Source: JACDAE01 sp963717195 (GTDB taxonomy: Bacteria; Chloroflexota; Ktedonobacteria; Ktedonobacterales; Ktedonobacteraceae). Taken from it: a stretch of 64,000 nucleotides of DNA. A program made the position numbers and the translations under genes. Numbering within the stretch: position 1 is the first letter of the stretch; every line of letters begins with the position of its first letter. The notes under the pieces are model-generated. The model was not told the DNA's origin and did not search any database. It was given only the letters and a program-made list of their open reading frames with translations. Where the stretch lies: positions 1-64,000 of the forward strand of contig CAVQVR010000017.1 of the NCBI GenBank assembly GCA_963717195.1, given 5' to 3'. Below are positions 34,458 to 43,597 of the stretch, in pieces.

Positions 34458-35942
34458 TCAAACAGGTTCAAGAGGAGGCAACAAATCAGGCGATACAGTC
34501 GGGAGTTGTTGATACAGATCTGCACCTGAGAGGTGAGTACGCCAGCTTCTGGTGGTGCGGAGGTCGTGAACAAAATCTTGTTGCAGATCAATGCCCAGAG
34601 TTTGCCAGATGAGGCTGATGGCTCGGCGAGCAAATGCGATATCGTTACGAGGCTCGATGCGATCAAGATCCTCAAAGAAGAAGCCACAACTGGTGAAACT
34701 GTATTGCAGGTAGTATTGAGCTTCTAGCAATTGCTGCGTCTGGTGGGCCTGTTTGAGAGATTGTATATCTGTCAGTGAATACTTGCCGTGCCGGGCCCAG
34801 AAGCTTTCCAGCGTCTCCCAGTCATTATGTAATGCGAGGTAATCATCGCGGGCGGCCCAGGGATCTTTAAGCGTATTGCGTGTATACTGCTCGAACAGGA
34901 GGTTGCTTCTTCCAGCGAGGCAGACCAGGGCCATGCGTAATGATCCTTTCCAGCTACTATCGCCCTCGGTACAGGAGCAGCCGAAGTTCCAACGTGCGAC
35001 TCCATGGGCACAACTCCAGGCGCTGGGCACGTGAAGCTGAACTTCTTTGCTACATTGATACATGCCCATATAGCGCTCTAGAGAGCATATCTCAAAGCCG
35101 CGATTGGGGGCGCCATGATTCATCAAGTAATCGAGAAACTTATCGCGCCAGGGTTTGTGATGGCCGTAGAGTTCGCCGTCGGTCGCGATGAGAAGCAATT
35201 GCGAGTCTCCATCCATACTTTTGCCTGGGGTGAGGTGTGTGGGCAAGTAGGAGGAGGCAAAGACATCCGCATCGTTCGTTACATTCCAATCGAAGGAGAT
35301 GCCGCCGGATAGTGGTGCGTTATAGAAGAAAACAGTCATGCGACGACCATTATGCAGTGGCACGCTATAAGGTTCAGTGCAATCAATCCCGGTTGCGGCC
35401 TGCCATGGTGCCAGGACAGTGTAAGTAATGCCGTACTGCGCCATGATATCAAGGCTCTCGATATCCACGGCGGTTTCTGCCAGCCACATACCGTGCGCGT
35501 CGTGACCATAACGATGATGGTAATCTTGCAAGCCCCAGAGGATCTGAGTGCGTTTGTCGCGTGTGTTTGCTAATGGCAGGATAGTATGGTTATATGCCTG
35601 CGCCAGAGCATTGCTGACGCCGTAATGCTCCATATGTTGCTTTTCGGAGGCAAGAATATGCTGATAGACAGTGGGATGTGATTGCTCCAGCCAGGAAGCC
35701 AGGGTGGGACCCATATCATAGCTCATGGATGCAAAATTGCCCGCATCGGCATTTGGCCTATAGCATTCGGCAGTGATTTTTTCATTAAAGTTGGCAAAAG
35801 GTGCTGCCCCCGGCTCGACGGGAAGTTGTCCCGTGAATGGATCTTCGCGGGGGGGCTGATAAAAATGACCATGCATACAAAGATAGGTAAGACCTGTCTT
35901 TGGACGAAGAAGAGGTTCATTAGAAAAAAGTTGCGTAACCAT
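34458..35942 (-). CDS. Glycoside hydrolase family 57 / DUF3536-type protein
   Basis: A 494-residue cytoplasmic protein beginning with the diagnostic YLCMHGHFYQPPRE of the GH57/DUF3536 group. Candidate catalytic residues are the Glu in GMWLAETAVD (nucleophile position) and the Asp in LLIATDGELYGHH. GH57 enzymes act on alpha-glucans (amylase, branching or transferase activity); the subgroup with a DUF3536 C-terminus is poorly characterised. It stands alone, with the repeat at 36153-36237 upstream. Together with the trehalose genes it may bear on glucan reserve metabolism, but they are 25 kb apart. Confidence 0.85.
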   Translation of the reverse strand: MVTQLFSNEPLLRPKTGLTYLCMHGHFYQPPREDPFTGQLPVEPGAAPFANFNEKITAECYRPNADAGNFASMSYDMGPTLASWLEQSHPTVYQHILASEKQHMEHYGVSNALAQAYNHTILPLANTRDKRTQILWGLQDYHHRYGHDAHGMWLAETAVDIESLDIMAQYGITYTVLAPWQAATGIDCTEPYSVPLHNGRRMTVFFYNAPLSGGISFDWNVTNDADVFASSYLPTHLTPGKSMDGDSQLLLIATDGELYGHHKPWRDKFLDYLMNHGAPNRGFEICSLERYMGMYQCSKEVQLHVPSAWSCAHGVARWNFGCSCTEGDSSWKGSLRMALVCLAGRSNLLFEQYTRNTLKDPWAARDDYLALHNDWETLESFWARHGKYSLTDIQSLKQAHQTQQLLEAQYYLQYSFTSCGFFFEDLDRIEPRNDIAFARRAISLIWQTLGIDLQQDFVHDLRTTRSWRTHLSGADLYQQLPTVSPDLLPPLEPV

Positions 35943-36152
35943 GAAACCACCTTTACTTGCACCTGATACGTTCTGGAATAGAATGAAACAGAATGCTTAT
36001 CCTTTTTCTTTTATAACGCCAGACAAGGCAATAAATTACGGGGAGAATAAAACGGGCTATTGTAGCAAGTACTGAATTCCCACCCAGGATATATTCTTAC
36101 TGTTTCTATCTAATTATGATTACGCTTCAAGCAAGGGGAGTGGATGCAAAAA

Positions 36153-36237
36153 CGTAGGGGCGTGTCCTGGCGACCGCCCGCGTCGGGGAACGAAATTCTC
36201 TTCCCGACGCGGGCGGTCGCAAGGACACGCCCCTACG
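36153..36237. repeat. TA-flanked 37-bp hairpin element
   Basis: Arms 36153-36192 and 36201-36237 pair almost perfectly; the ends are CGTAGGGGCGTGTCC and GGACACGCCCCTACG, with TA at 36155-36156 and 36234-36235. The stem core is GCGACCGCCCGCGTCGG. It lies in the 350-bp gap between the GH57 start and the HNH stop; nothing else is visible there. Confidence 0.8.
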
Positions 36238-36292
36238 CGGATTGGGAGTTATTGCGTAGCAGCGCATGTACTTATAGGCTTAAGACAGTTTA

Positions 36293-36847
36293 TTACGCGC
36301 TCATACCGTGCATACCGTGTATATGGTTCCCCTGAGCGGTTGTGAGAAATTCCTCGTAGGCCTCACGGAGCTTAGGGTAACGCAGGAGGAAGAAACCGGC
36401 ATACTCTTGCGACAACGGGCGGGGTTGACGCAACAGGCGCATACCTACATCTTTTAGCTGGCGATTGCCCTTTTTGCCGTTGCAGCTCTTGCAGGATGCC
36501 ACCAGGTTCTCCCAGGTGCTCTGTCCACCACGGGAGCGCGGGATGATGTGATCAAGAGTCAGATCGCGGCTACGCTTGCCGCAATACTGGCAGGTCTCAT
36601 CATCACGTAGCAGAATATTTGCACGTGATGGCTGAAGGGCGACGCGAGGAACGCGCACATTGGCAAGCAACTGCACAATGACGGGGCGTTCCAGCTCAAG
36701 ACGTCGAGCATCGATACTCTCTTCGATCAACTGACGAACGTTCTCATCAACAAAGGTTACTTTTTGCTTAGAAAGCAAAACGATGAGACGACGCTCTGGA
36801 ATGACCGAGAGAGGCTGTAGTGAGGAATTCAATACAAGAACAGGCAT
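36293..36847 (-). CDS. HNH endonuclease
   Basis: A 184-residue protein of the common bacterial HNH group that opens MPVLVLNSSLQPLSVI. The nuclease core is CQYCGKRSRDLTLDHIIPRS, then WENLVASCKSCN, giving the zinc cysteines and the His/Asn of the HNH motif. Its physiological role (repair, or defence) is unknown in this subgroup. ATG 36847 matches the family N-terminus and has AAGGGAAG upstream. A longer frame from ATG 37054, with GAGGAACC in front, adds 69 residues that do not look family-like; the true start could be tested. It is the last gene downstream of a tRNA. Confidence 0.85.
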   Translation of the reverse strand: MPVLVLNSSLQPLSVIPERRLIVLLSKQKVTFVDENVRQLIEESIDARRLELERPVIVQLLANVRVPRVALQPSRANILLRDDETCQYCGKRSRDLTLDHIIPRSRGGQSTWENLVASCKSCNGKKGNRQLKDVGMRLLRQPRPLSQEYAGFFLLRYPKLREAYEEFLTTAQGNHIHGMHGMSA

Positions 36848-37209
36848 GAATAGCTTCCCTTCCTCTCTGTCATAGCCGATAACAGGTGCAGACAGCGAGG
36901 GGAAGCACTTGAAGGAAAGAAAGAGGATTAGACGCTCTTTTTCCTTTGCTTCACTGCCGCCTGCGATGACTGGGCGGATAAGGGTGGAGGCGTATTGCAC
37001 GTCCAGGTGAAACAGGTACAGCAGGGCCGTCCACCGCCCATCCAGTACGTTCATGGTTCCTCGTACTAGACGTAACGTGCGGAGGAATCAGAAAACCCGG
37101 ACAATCCACCGCAGAGGTGGAGAGGGAAATCTGATAGTCCTGCATTTGTGAACTCCTTCTTTGTACCTGTGAGTTGAAAGATCAGGCACGCAATTTCTTG
37201 TGTGTCTCC
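36848..37209. other. Gap between tRNA-Pro and the HNH gene
   Basis: About 360 bp with no recognised gene unless the HNH protein starts at 37054. No terminator-like hairpin is evident after the tRNA. Confidence 0.4.
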
Positions 37210-37286
37210 TGGTCGGGGTGAGAGGACTTGAACCTCCGACCTCAGCGTCCCGAACGCTGCGCGCTAGCCGACTGCGCTACACCCCG
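37210..37286 (-). tRNA. tRNA-Pro (anticodon CGG)
   Basis: A 77-nt cloverleaf on the minus strand. The acceptor stem CGGGGTG (37280-37286) pairs with CACCCCG (37214-37220), followed by discriminator A and an encoded CCA (37210-37212). The anticodon stem is CAGCG/CGCTG around the loop TTCGGGA, giving anticodon CGG, which reads CCG proline codons. The T-arm contains GGTTCAAGTCC. Confidence 0.95.
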
Positions 37287-37397
37287 GAATGACTCCATGC
37301 AAACGACTCATTGGGCTTATCCTCGAACAAGTACCGTGCGAGCCCATTTGCACCTTGCTGAGTGCCGATGTTGCCTGCACTTACTGTGTCCACGACT

Positions 37398-37427
37398 AGT
37401 ATAGCATACCCTGATGAAATTTGACAA
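37398..37427 (-). promoter_or_regulatory. Promoter of tRNA-Pro
   Basis: A -35 TTGTCA (37422-37427), 18-bp spacer and -10 TATACT (37398-37403) on the minus strand lie about 110 bp upstream of the mature 5' end. Confidence 0.65.
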
Positions 37428-37462
37428 TAGGTTTAGACAAATTTTCTAAAAATTCGTATTTT

Positions 37463-38737
37463 TTAAAAATGAAAGAGACGAACGATGGCTTGCTTTACGC
37501 TATATAAGAATTGGGCAGGTTGCTTCATCTTGACGGTAGATGCTGAGAGCGGCAGCCCAGCATCTGAGCTGATGGCTGGTTCAGGGACAGTTAAAGTCCC
37601 GCCAGAAGATTTGAGGCTATAAAATGCTTTACTCAACGCTCGATGGGTCTGCGCATCAGTAGGATCAAGGCGTACGGATTGTTCATATGCCTCCATTGCT
37701 TCCGCATAGCGTTCCAGGCGGTACAAGACATTGCCTTTGTTATAGTAGACGCGTGCATCGTGGGGTGCGAGACGAATGGTCTGCTCACATACAGCTAGAG
37801 CTTCTTCATAGCGCTTCAAACCATAGAGCGCCTTGCCTTTGTTAAAATACGTGCGCACATCCTGTGGATTCAGGCGAATAGCCTGCTCGTATGTAACCAA
37901 CGCCTCTTCGTAGCGTTTCAAGCCATAGAGCGCATTGCCTTTGTTGTTATAGATGCTGACATAGGAGGGTGCCAGGCGTAGTGCCTGCTCACAGGCGACC
38001 AGAGCCTCTTCGTAACGTTTGAGTCCATACAGTGCTTTTGCTTTGTTATGATACATCAGGGCATTATTCGGAACAAGATGGATGGCCTGCTCAAAGGCGG
38101 AGAGAGCTTCTCCATAGCGCTTGAGCCCATAGAGCGCTATGCCTTTGTTGTAAGAAGCACCGGCATCATAGGGCGCAATCTGTAACATACGGTCAAATGA
38201 GACGACGGCTTCCTCATAAAGCTTAAGCGTTGATAGCACTACACCTCTACTATACAGTGCTTCAGCATAGTTTGGATTGATCCGGATGGCCTGGTCAAAG
38301 ACGTTGAGCGCATCTTTATACTTTTTCAGACGATAGAATGTATTTCCCAGTCCTTGATATGCAGGGGCGAAACCAGGTGCACAGGCAGTGGCTTGTTTAA
38401 ATGCTGTTACAGCTTCTTCATAATTCCCAAGGCGATAAAAGGTGTTGCCCGATGTGTAGTACTCCTGGGCTAGATGAGATGATTGGACCGCATGCTCATG
38501 AGAAGTGCTGGCCTCTTCGTATTGCTTTACCTGTGCGTAGGCATGACTTTTTCCTTGTTGGGCATGCATATTATTTGGGGTAAGGCGCAATGCTTGCTCG
38601 TATGCATCCAGTGCGGCTTGATACCAGCCGCTTTTATAGTGAGCGTCCCCCTCCGAGATCCATTGCTCCGATGTCTTGCGAAACTCCTGAGGTGAATTGA
38701 CCGAGTCATTGTTGTACTCAATATCTTCAAAATTCAT
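37463..38737 (-). CDS. Tetratricopeptide repeat protein
   Basis: A 424-residue protein made of about ten 34-residue TPR units (roughly residues 25-365), each with the pattern YNKGxALYGLKRYEEAL...YEQAIRLxP. Neighbouring units are nearly identical (ALYGLKRYEEAL occurs four times), indicating recent internal duplication. It has neither a signal peptide nor an obvious membrane span; the C-terminus is Ser/Pro-rich then basic. TPR arrays are protein-binding scaffolds; the partner is unknown. ATG 38737 follows AAGGAGG; an overlapping ATGTTATGA between them is a possible two-codon mini-frame. Confidence 0.9.
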   Translation of the reverse strand: MNFEDIEYNNDSVNSPQEFRKTSEQWISEGDAHYKSGWYQAALDAYEQALRLTPNNMHAQQGKSHAYAQVKQYEEASTSHEHAVQSSHLAQEYYTSGNTFYRLGNYEEAVTAFKQATACAPGFAPAYQGLGNTFYRLKKYKDALNVFDQAIRINPNYAEALYSRGVVLSTLKLYEEAVVSFDRMLQIAPYDAGASYNKGIALYGLKRYGEALSAFEQAIHLVPNNALMYHNKAKALYGLKRYEEALVACEQALRLAPSYVSIYNNKGNALYGLKRYEEALVTYEQAIRLNPQDVRTYFNKGKALYGLKRYEEALAVCEQTIRLAPHDARVYYNKGNVLYRLERYAEAMEAYEQSVRLDPTDAQTHRALSKAFYSLKSSGGTLTVPEPAISSDAGLPLSASTVKMKQPAQFLYSVKQAIVRLFHF

Positions 38738-38831
38738 AACATCGTCCCCCTCCTTTATACATATAACGTATAGAGGACGCATTCCTTTGCTCTTTGCCCC
38801 ATAGTGTCTATTTCCCCCGACCCTTCACCTC

Positions 38832-40106
38832 TTATGAAAGGAGCAGCTTTGCCAATTTTTCGGCCTGTTCGAGCGAATAGTTCTGTCCCCGATCGTGCGG
38901 ATAAACCTGGAACATGTTGGCGACCCACAGACCATCAATGGGCGTATGCAAGGGTGGAATATGCTCTTTATAATCGGTAGTCACGATTGGTTGGGCGAAT
39001 GGTGCCTGAAACATCCAACTCTCGGTGACAAGCGTTGGATCAAAGTCAGGGATAATGCGTTGCAGAGCGGGGAAGTACGTCGGCCATGACTTCTTCCTTG
39101 CTCATAGTGAAGAGTGGGTCGTTCATTGGTCGGTAACTACCGAGGTAGAGAAGGTGGCGTCCTCCATATTCAGCTGGGCGAGCGGAAGTTTGTGTGTTCA
39201 AAGAGGCCGGTAAAGGGATAGCCACGATCACAAATATTGATCCAGTAGCTATCGGTCAGTTGCTTATTCACTGCTAAGATGAGGCAGTGAGCTCCATACG
39301 CCTGTCCCCAATCGTATTTTGCGCGGTAGCTGTCAGGCAATGCGGGAATAAGGCGGCAGGTAAGGCGGGTTGGGAAATGTGGAGACCACACGGTCAAATG
39401 TCCACGTGCCCTGGCTGCTCTCTATGCGCCAGCGTCCATCCTGCTGTTCCACTTTCTCCACGCGCGTTCCCAGCAGAATTTTGCCGCCTGATTGGTGAAT
39501 GCGTTCTGCCAGACGGTCGTATAAGTGCTGGAAGCCACCACGCAGATAGCCCAGTTGTGTCGTGCGATCATGGAAGCGGGCCCAGAACCAGGGGAGTGCG
39601 ATCTGGTCATATAGAGGACCAAACTTGCCTATAAAGAGCGATTCAAAGAACATTTCATAGACGTGCTTGCCCAACCAGCGCCGTAGCCAGGGATCGGCCC
39701 TTTTGCCTTCGAGCAATCGGGGGGGAACAAGTTTGAGGTAGGATAGGACGGCCCCCACGCGTAGACGCTCATCGATGCGCCAGGGCTTGAATTGGAGCAG
39801 TGTCAGGGGTGAATCCAGCTGGTGTATCTGTCCTCCTACAAGACTAACGGTGCGGGGTCGGAGCCACTCGAGGCGATCTCCCAGTCCCATTTCCTGTATG
39901 ACGTTGATGGCTGTCCTGTCGGTGCGGAAGAGATGATGGTAAAACTTTTCTAGCCAGATGTCGTTCCCTGCCTCCACCTGAAAACCGGATGCGAGTCCAC
40001 CGGCAATCTTCTCCTGCTCAAACACGATGACGGACTGGCCTGCTTGAGCGAGTCGGTAAGCGGTCATAAGGCCGAGTGCGCCGCCGCCGAGAACTGCATA
40101 TTCCAT
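38832..40106 (-). pseudogene. FAD-dependent amine-oxidase-like oxidoreductase with three frameshifts
   Basis: The first 250 codons (40106 to about 39370) encode an intact FAD-binding N-terminus, with dinucleotide motif VLGGGALGLMTAYRLA and IAGGLASGF, as in protoporphyrinogen-oxidase/UDP-galactopyranose-mutase-like flavoproteins. The continuation is found in three further frames: LIPALPDSYRAKYDWG (about 39365-39190), PAEYGGRHLLYLGSYRP (about 39185-39070) and FDPTLVTESWMFQAP to the stop at 38832. Together they give a normal protein of about 425 residues including the C-terminal FAD contact GLWVANMFQVYPHDRGQ. Shifts fall near 39370, 39185 and 39065. All are confined to the 3' 300 bp, so real decay or a local sequence-quality problem are both possible. 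Confidence 0.82.
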
Positions 40107-40124
40107 AGATTATTTCCTTTAATC

Positions 40125-40150
40125 GTGGGCGCGATAAACCTGGCCCCTAT
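40125..40150. repeat. Solo GGGCGCGATAAAC repeat end
   Basis: GTGGGCGCGATAAACC followed by TGGCCCCTA is a single copy of the dispersed repeat, upstream of the flavoprotein gene and rlmA. Confidence 0.6.
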
Positions 40151-40243
40151 GCGGGCTTCGTAGCAAATACGCAGATGTATTGTAACATGAAATGGGCAAG
40201 TATGATATAATTGTGATCTGTCTGAACAAAAAAGGACCAGATT

Positions 40244-41092
40244 ATGTTGTGTACCGACCTGCTCACTTGTCCCATTTGTAATGCTTTGTTGGAACAAAAT
40301 GGCACTCTTCTGAAATGCTCTCATTCTCACTCCTTTGACATCTCCTCTGAGGGTTACGTCAATCTCCTGCGCAAAAAACTACCCGGGGATGCAAAAGAGA
40401 TGCTTGTGGCACGACGTGATTTTCTGGAACAAGGACATTATCAACCTTTATCAGATCTCATTAACGAACTCGTTTCTGCTCATTTTTATACTCATTTGCC
40501 TTCATCCGCGTCTCCACTCAATATCCTTGACGCAGGCTGTGGTGAGGGCTACTATCTTGCTCGCTTGCAACAATCTCTCCTCGCACGGAATTATCAGGCG
40601 CGATGCATCGGGCTGGATATATCTAAAGATGCGATTAGAATGGCTGCCAGGCGCTATAAACAGGCTTGCTTTGTGGTGGCGAATATTAAAGAGTGGCTGG
40701 TGTTTGACGATGACGCGATGCGGGTTGTGCTGAATATTTTCGCACCTAGAAATCCTGCTGAATTTGCACGTGTGCTTGCTCCTGGGGGGCTGCTAGTGGT
40801 TGTAATTCCTGGTTCTGAGCATCTGCAGGAGTTGCGTGCGAAGTTGCATTTGCTGAATATTGAAGAGGATAAAGAGCAGAAAGTTGTTACGCTATTGTCT
40901 CCTTTCTTTGATTTTGTGGCGTCTTCGCCTCTCAGTTATACATTGGAATTCGGTCAGAAAGAGATTGTGCAGGCGGTGATGATGACACCGAATTACTGGC
41001 ATCTATCGCAGGAGGTGCGCGAGAGGGTGGAGCAGATGGATATGGTGGAGACGACGGTGAGTTTTAGTGGGCTTATGTTTCTTCGACGTTGA
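40244..41092 (+). CDS. rlmA: 23S rRNA (guanine-N1)-methyltransferase, RlmA family
   Basis: A 282-residue enzyme with the RlmA architecture: an N-terminal zinc ribbon CPIC...CSHSHSFD (residues 9-32) followed by GYVNLL, then a Rossmann methyltransferase domain with ILDAGCGEGYYL (motif I) and GLDISKDAIRMAARR. RlmA enzymes methylate N1 of G745 or G748 in domain II of 23S rRNA, next to the macrolide site; which one cannot be told from motifs. A TATAAT-like element (40205-40210) lies about 35 bp upstream. Confidence 0.88.
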   Translation: MLCTDLLTCPICNALLEQNGTLLKCSHSHSFDISSEGYVNLLRKKLPGDAKEMLVARRDFLEQGHYQPLSDLINELVSAHFYTHLPSSASPLNILDAGCGEGYYLARLQQSLLARNYQARCIGLDISKDAIRMAARRYKQACFVVANIKEWLVFDDDAMRVVLNIFAPRNPAEFARVLAPGGLLVVVIPGSEHLQELRAKLHLLNIEEDKEQKVVTLLSPFFDFVASSPLSYTLEFGQKEIVQAVMMTPNYWHLSQEVRERVEQMDMVETTVSFSGLMFLRR

Positions 41093-41354
41093 ATGGTAAC
41101 ACTTTGAGATATGGATGCCCGTCAATTTTTGCCGACACCCTCGGTGCGTTTGAGATATCATCACCTTGACATCTCTGATTAAACACAAGTACACTATATA
41201 GGAACCATGATATCTTTCTGGCTCACTTTTTTTAAACAGACGGAAGGTTCGTATTTACATTGAAAAACGTTAAAGAAACGGTGAAGTACGAAGACCTCTT
41301 ATTTGTTTAACGTGACGTGCATTATACTGTTTTAACCAGGGAAGGGATTTTACA

Positions 41355-41837
41355 ATGACAAGGAAGCTATCTACTACGAGTTTTTTCTACAAGCATTGGA
41401 AATGGATAATGCTTTCTGTGCTATTCTGCATGCTGTTCGCTGGTGCATTGATCTTTCCATCGTTCGCCAGTACTACTGCTTCTGCAAGTGGACTTCCAGC
41501 CTCAGCTTCATCTCATAGTTGCAAGGCAAGCTATACTGTGGCTGCTCAAGATGCTTTTTTTACTGATGATTTTACGATTACGAATACCAGTTCAAAGGCT
41601 CTTCATAGGTGGAAAGTGCAAATTTTATTTGCGAGCAAACAGATAATAATCCAGAGCTGGAATGGGATCTTTACCCAAAAAGGCAACAAGGTAATCATCA
41701 AGAATACCTCGTCCAATGTTGTTGTAAAGCCCGGCTCTTCCATCAAACCAGGCTTCAATGCATCGTGGAATAATAATACTCCTACTCCATCCTCTATTAA
41801 ACTTAATGGAGTAACTTGTAGCTTAAGCTTAGGATAA
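41355..41837 (+). CDS. Secreted CBM2-like carbohydrate-binding protein
   Basis: A 160-residue exported protein with an N-terminal hydrophobic segment (residues 17-38) and a probable cleavage after FAS. The remainder is one beta-sandwich module resembling CBM2: an opening Cys (C56), the strand FTITNTSSKALHRWKVQ, an exposed Trp in IQSWNG, FNASWNNN and a closing Cys (C156) that would form the usual disulfide. No catalytic domain is attached. CBM2 modules bind cellulose, chitin or xylan. A stand-alone copy may help the cell adhere to polysaccharide or act as an accessory to other enzymes. Confidence 0.8.
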   Translation: MTRKLSTTSFFYKHWKWIMLSVLFCMLFAGALIFPSFASTTASASGLPASASSHSCKASYTVAAQDAFFTDDFTITNTSSKALHRWKVQILFASKQIIIQSWNGIFTQKGNKVIIKNTSSNVVVKPGSSIKPGFNASWNNNTPTPSSIKLNGVTCSLSLG

Positions 41838-41921
41838 GAGAAAACGACCAGCATGGTGTCCGGAGTGGGCGGTGCAAAAAGTTTTGATTGCACCGCCCGA
41901 TTGTCAGCGGGCGCGATAAAT

Positions 41922-42063
41922 CATTGCCTCCAACAAATTCCAGAAAAGCAGAAATCAAGCATCGTGTGCCTGAAATACCCCCATCACCTACGGTATTTGC
42001 GGGAGTGAGCAAGAAACTGGTCGCACCTTGTCACTGTCCTTCTGCAATGTGTTGGAGGCAATG
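41922..42063. mobile_element. 142-bp element A copy without the nested hairpin
   Basis: Termini CATTGCCTCCAACAAATT and the complementary GTGTTGGAGGCAATG match element A at 32181-32409, as does the interior (ATCGTGTGCCTGAAATACCC, GGTATTTGCGGGAGTG). The position of the hairpin is empty: CACC-TA-CGG at 41985-41993. It sits inside a palindromic GGGCGCGATAAAT...ATTTATCGCGCCCC repeat (about 41909-42081). Confidence 0.85.
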
Positions 42064-42111
42064 GCGATTTATCGCGCCCCTACGAACAGGGGTACGTGAG
42101 ATGTCGTCGAC

Positions 42112-43597
42112 TTAATGCGTAGCTTCTTGCCCTGATTTCCAGCGCAGATTGGGCTTGCGTGCCGCCAGTGCCTGGTCTAAGCGGCCTACCACGGTTGTGT
42201 GGGGCGCAGTTTTGACGATTTCAGGGTTGGTGCGGCTTTCTTCGGCGATCTGGTGCATGATGGTGACAAAGTAGTCCAGCGTTTCGCGCGTCTCGGTCTC
42301 GGTTGGCTCGATCATCATTGCTTCATGCACGATTAAAGGGAAGTAGACGGTGGGTGCGTACATGCCGAAATCGAGCAGGCGTTTGGCGATATCGAGGGCT
42401 GTGACGCCGCTTTCTTCTTTTTGACGCTGGGCTGTGGCCACGAACTCGTGCTGGCAGGTAAGCGGATAGGCGATCTCATAAGCGGAGTGCCAGTTCGTGT
42501 TTGAGATAGTTGGCGTTGAGGATGGCACTCTCGGCAACATGGCGTAACCCATCAGGTCCGTTGCTGCGAATGTAGGTATAGGCACGGACCAGGACACCAA
42601 AGTTGCCTATGTTGGCACGCACTTTGCCGATTGATTGGGGGCCGACCTCTTGCCAATAATAGCCTTGCTCGTTCTTAGCGGGTAAGGGGCCGGGCAAGAA
42701 TGCTTCCAGGTGCTCTTTGACGCCAATCGGGCCAGCGCCGGGTCCACCACCGCCATGAGGCGTGCTGCATGTTTTGTGCAGGTTGAAGTGGACAACATCG
42801 AAGCCCATATCGCCGGGACGAGTGATGCCCAACACGGCGTTTGCATTTGCACCATCGTAGTAGAGCTGGCCACCTACCTCGTGCACTCTTTGCGCAATCT
42901 CTAGAATGTTAGCGTCAAAAAGCCCAAGCGTGTTGGGGTTGGTCATCATGATCGCGGCAATGTTGCTGGCATGCGACTCTAGAATTGTCTGGAGATGGGC
43001 CATGTCGATGCCGCCGGTTTTCGCGTCGCTTTTGACCTCTACAACGCGATAATCGGCTAAGGTTGAACTGGCGGGATTGGTGCCGTGCGCGTTATCGGGG
43101 ATAATTACAAGGTTACGATGCCCCTCACCCTGGCTCTGATGATAGGCTTTGATAAGCATGAGACCGGTCAATTCGCCATGAGCGCCTGCGGATGGTTGCA
43201 ATGTGACGCGTGTCATGCCAGAGATCTCAGCGAGGTATTGCTCCAACTCGTAGATCAACTGAATAGCGCCCTGTACTGTGCTGTCAGGCTGCAATGGATG
43301 GATGTGGGCAAATCCTGGTAGGGCCGCGATATCCTCGTTGAGCTTGGGATTGTACTTCATGGTGCAGGAGCCAAGCGGATAAAAGCCGGTGTCGACGCCG
43401 AAATTGCGCTGCGATAAGTGGGTGTAGTGGCGCACGACCTCGATCTCGCTTACTTCGGGTAAGGGAGCTGGCTGCTGACGCAAGAGATTGGCTGGAAGCA
43501 GATCCTCCAATGCTTCGACGGGTACATCCATTTCAGGCATGGTGGCCGCTCGTCGTCCAGGGGCACCCTTTTCGAAAATTAATGACTCTACGCTCAT
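42112..43597 (-). pseudogene. gcvPB: Glycine dehydrogenase (decarboxylating) subunit 2, frameshifted
   Basis: This is the PLP-binding subunit of the P-protein. The first frame (43597-42476) has the normal N-terminus, the PLP-lysine region FNLHKTCSTPHGG and GNFGVLVRAYTYIRSNG. It then ends in HELALRL and a stop. The conserved C-terminus resumes in the +1 frame as SAYEIAYPLTCQHEF and runs to 42112, including the conserved MIEPTETET. One extra base near 42487-42495 explains it. The start overlaps the stop of gcvPA by 4 bp. Because gcvT, gcvH and gcvPA are intact, a sequencing error is at least as likely as inactivation; if real, the glycine cleavage system is lost here. Confidence 0.85.
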
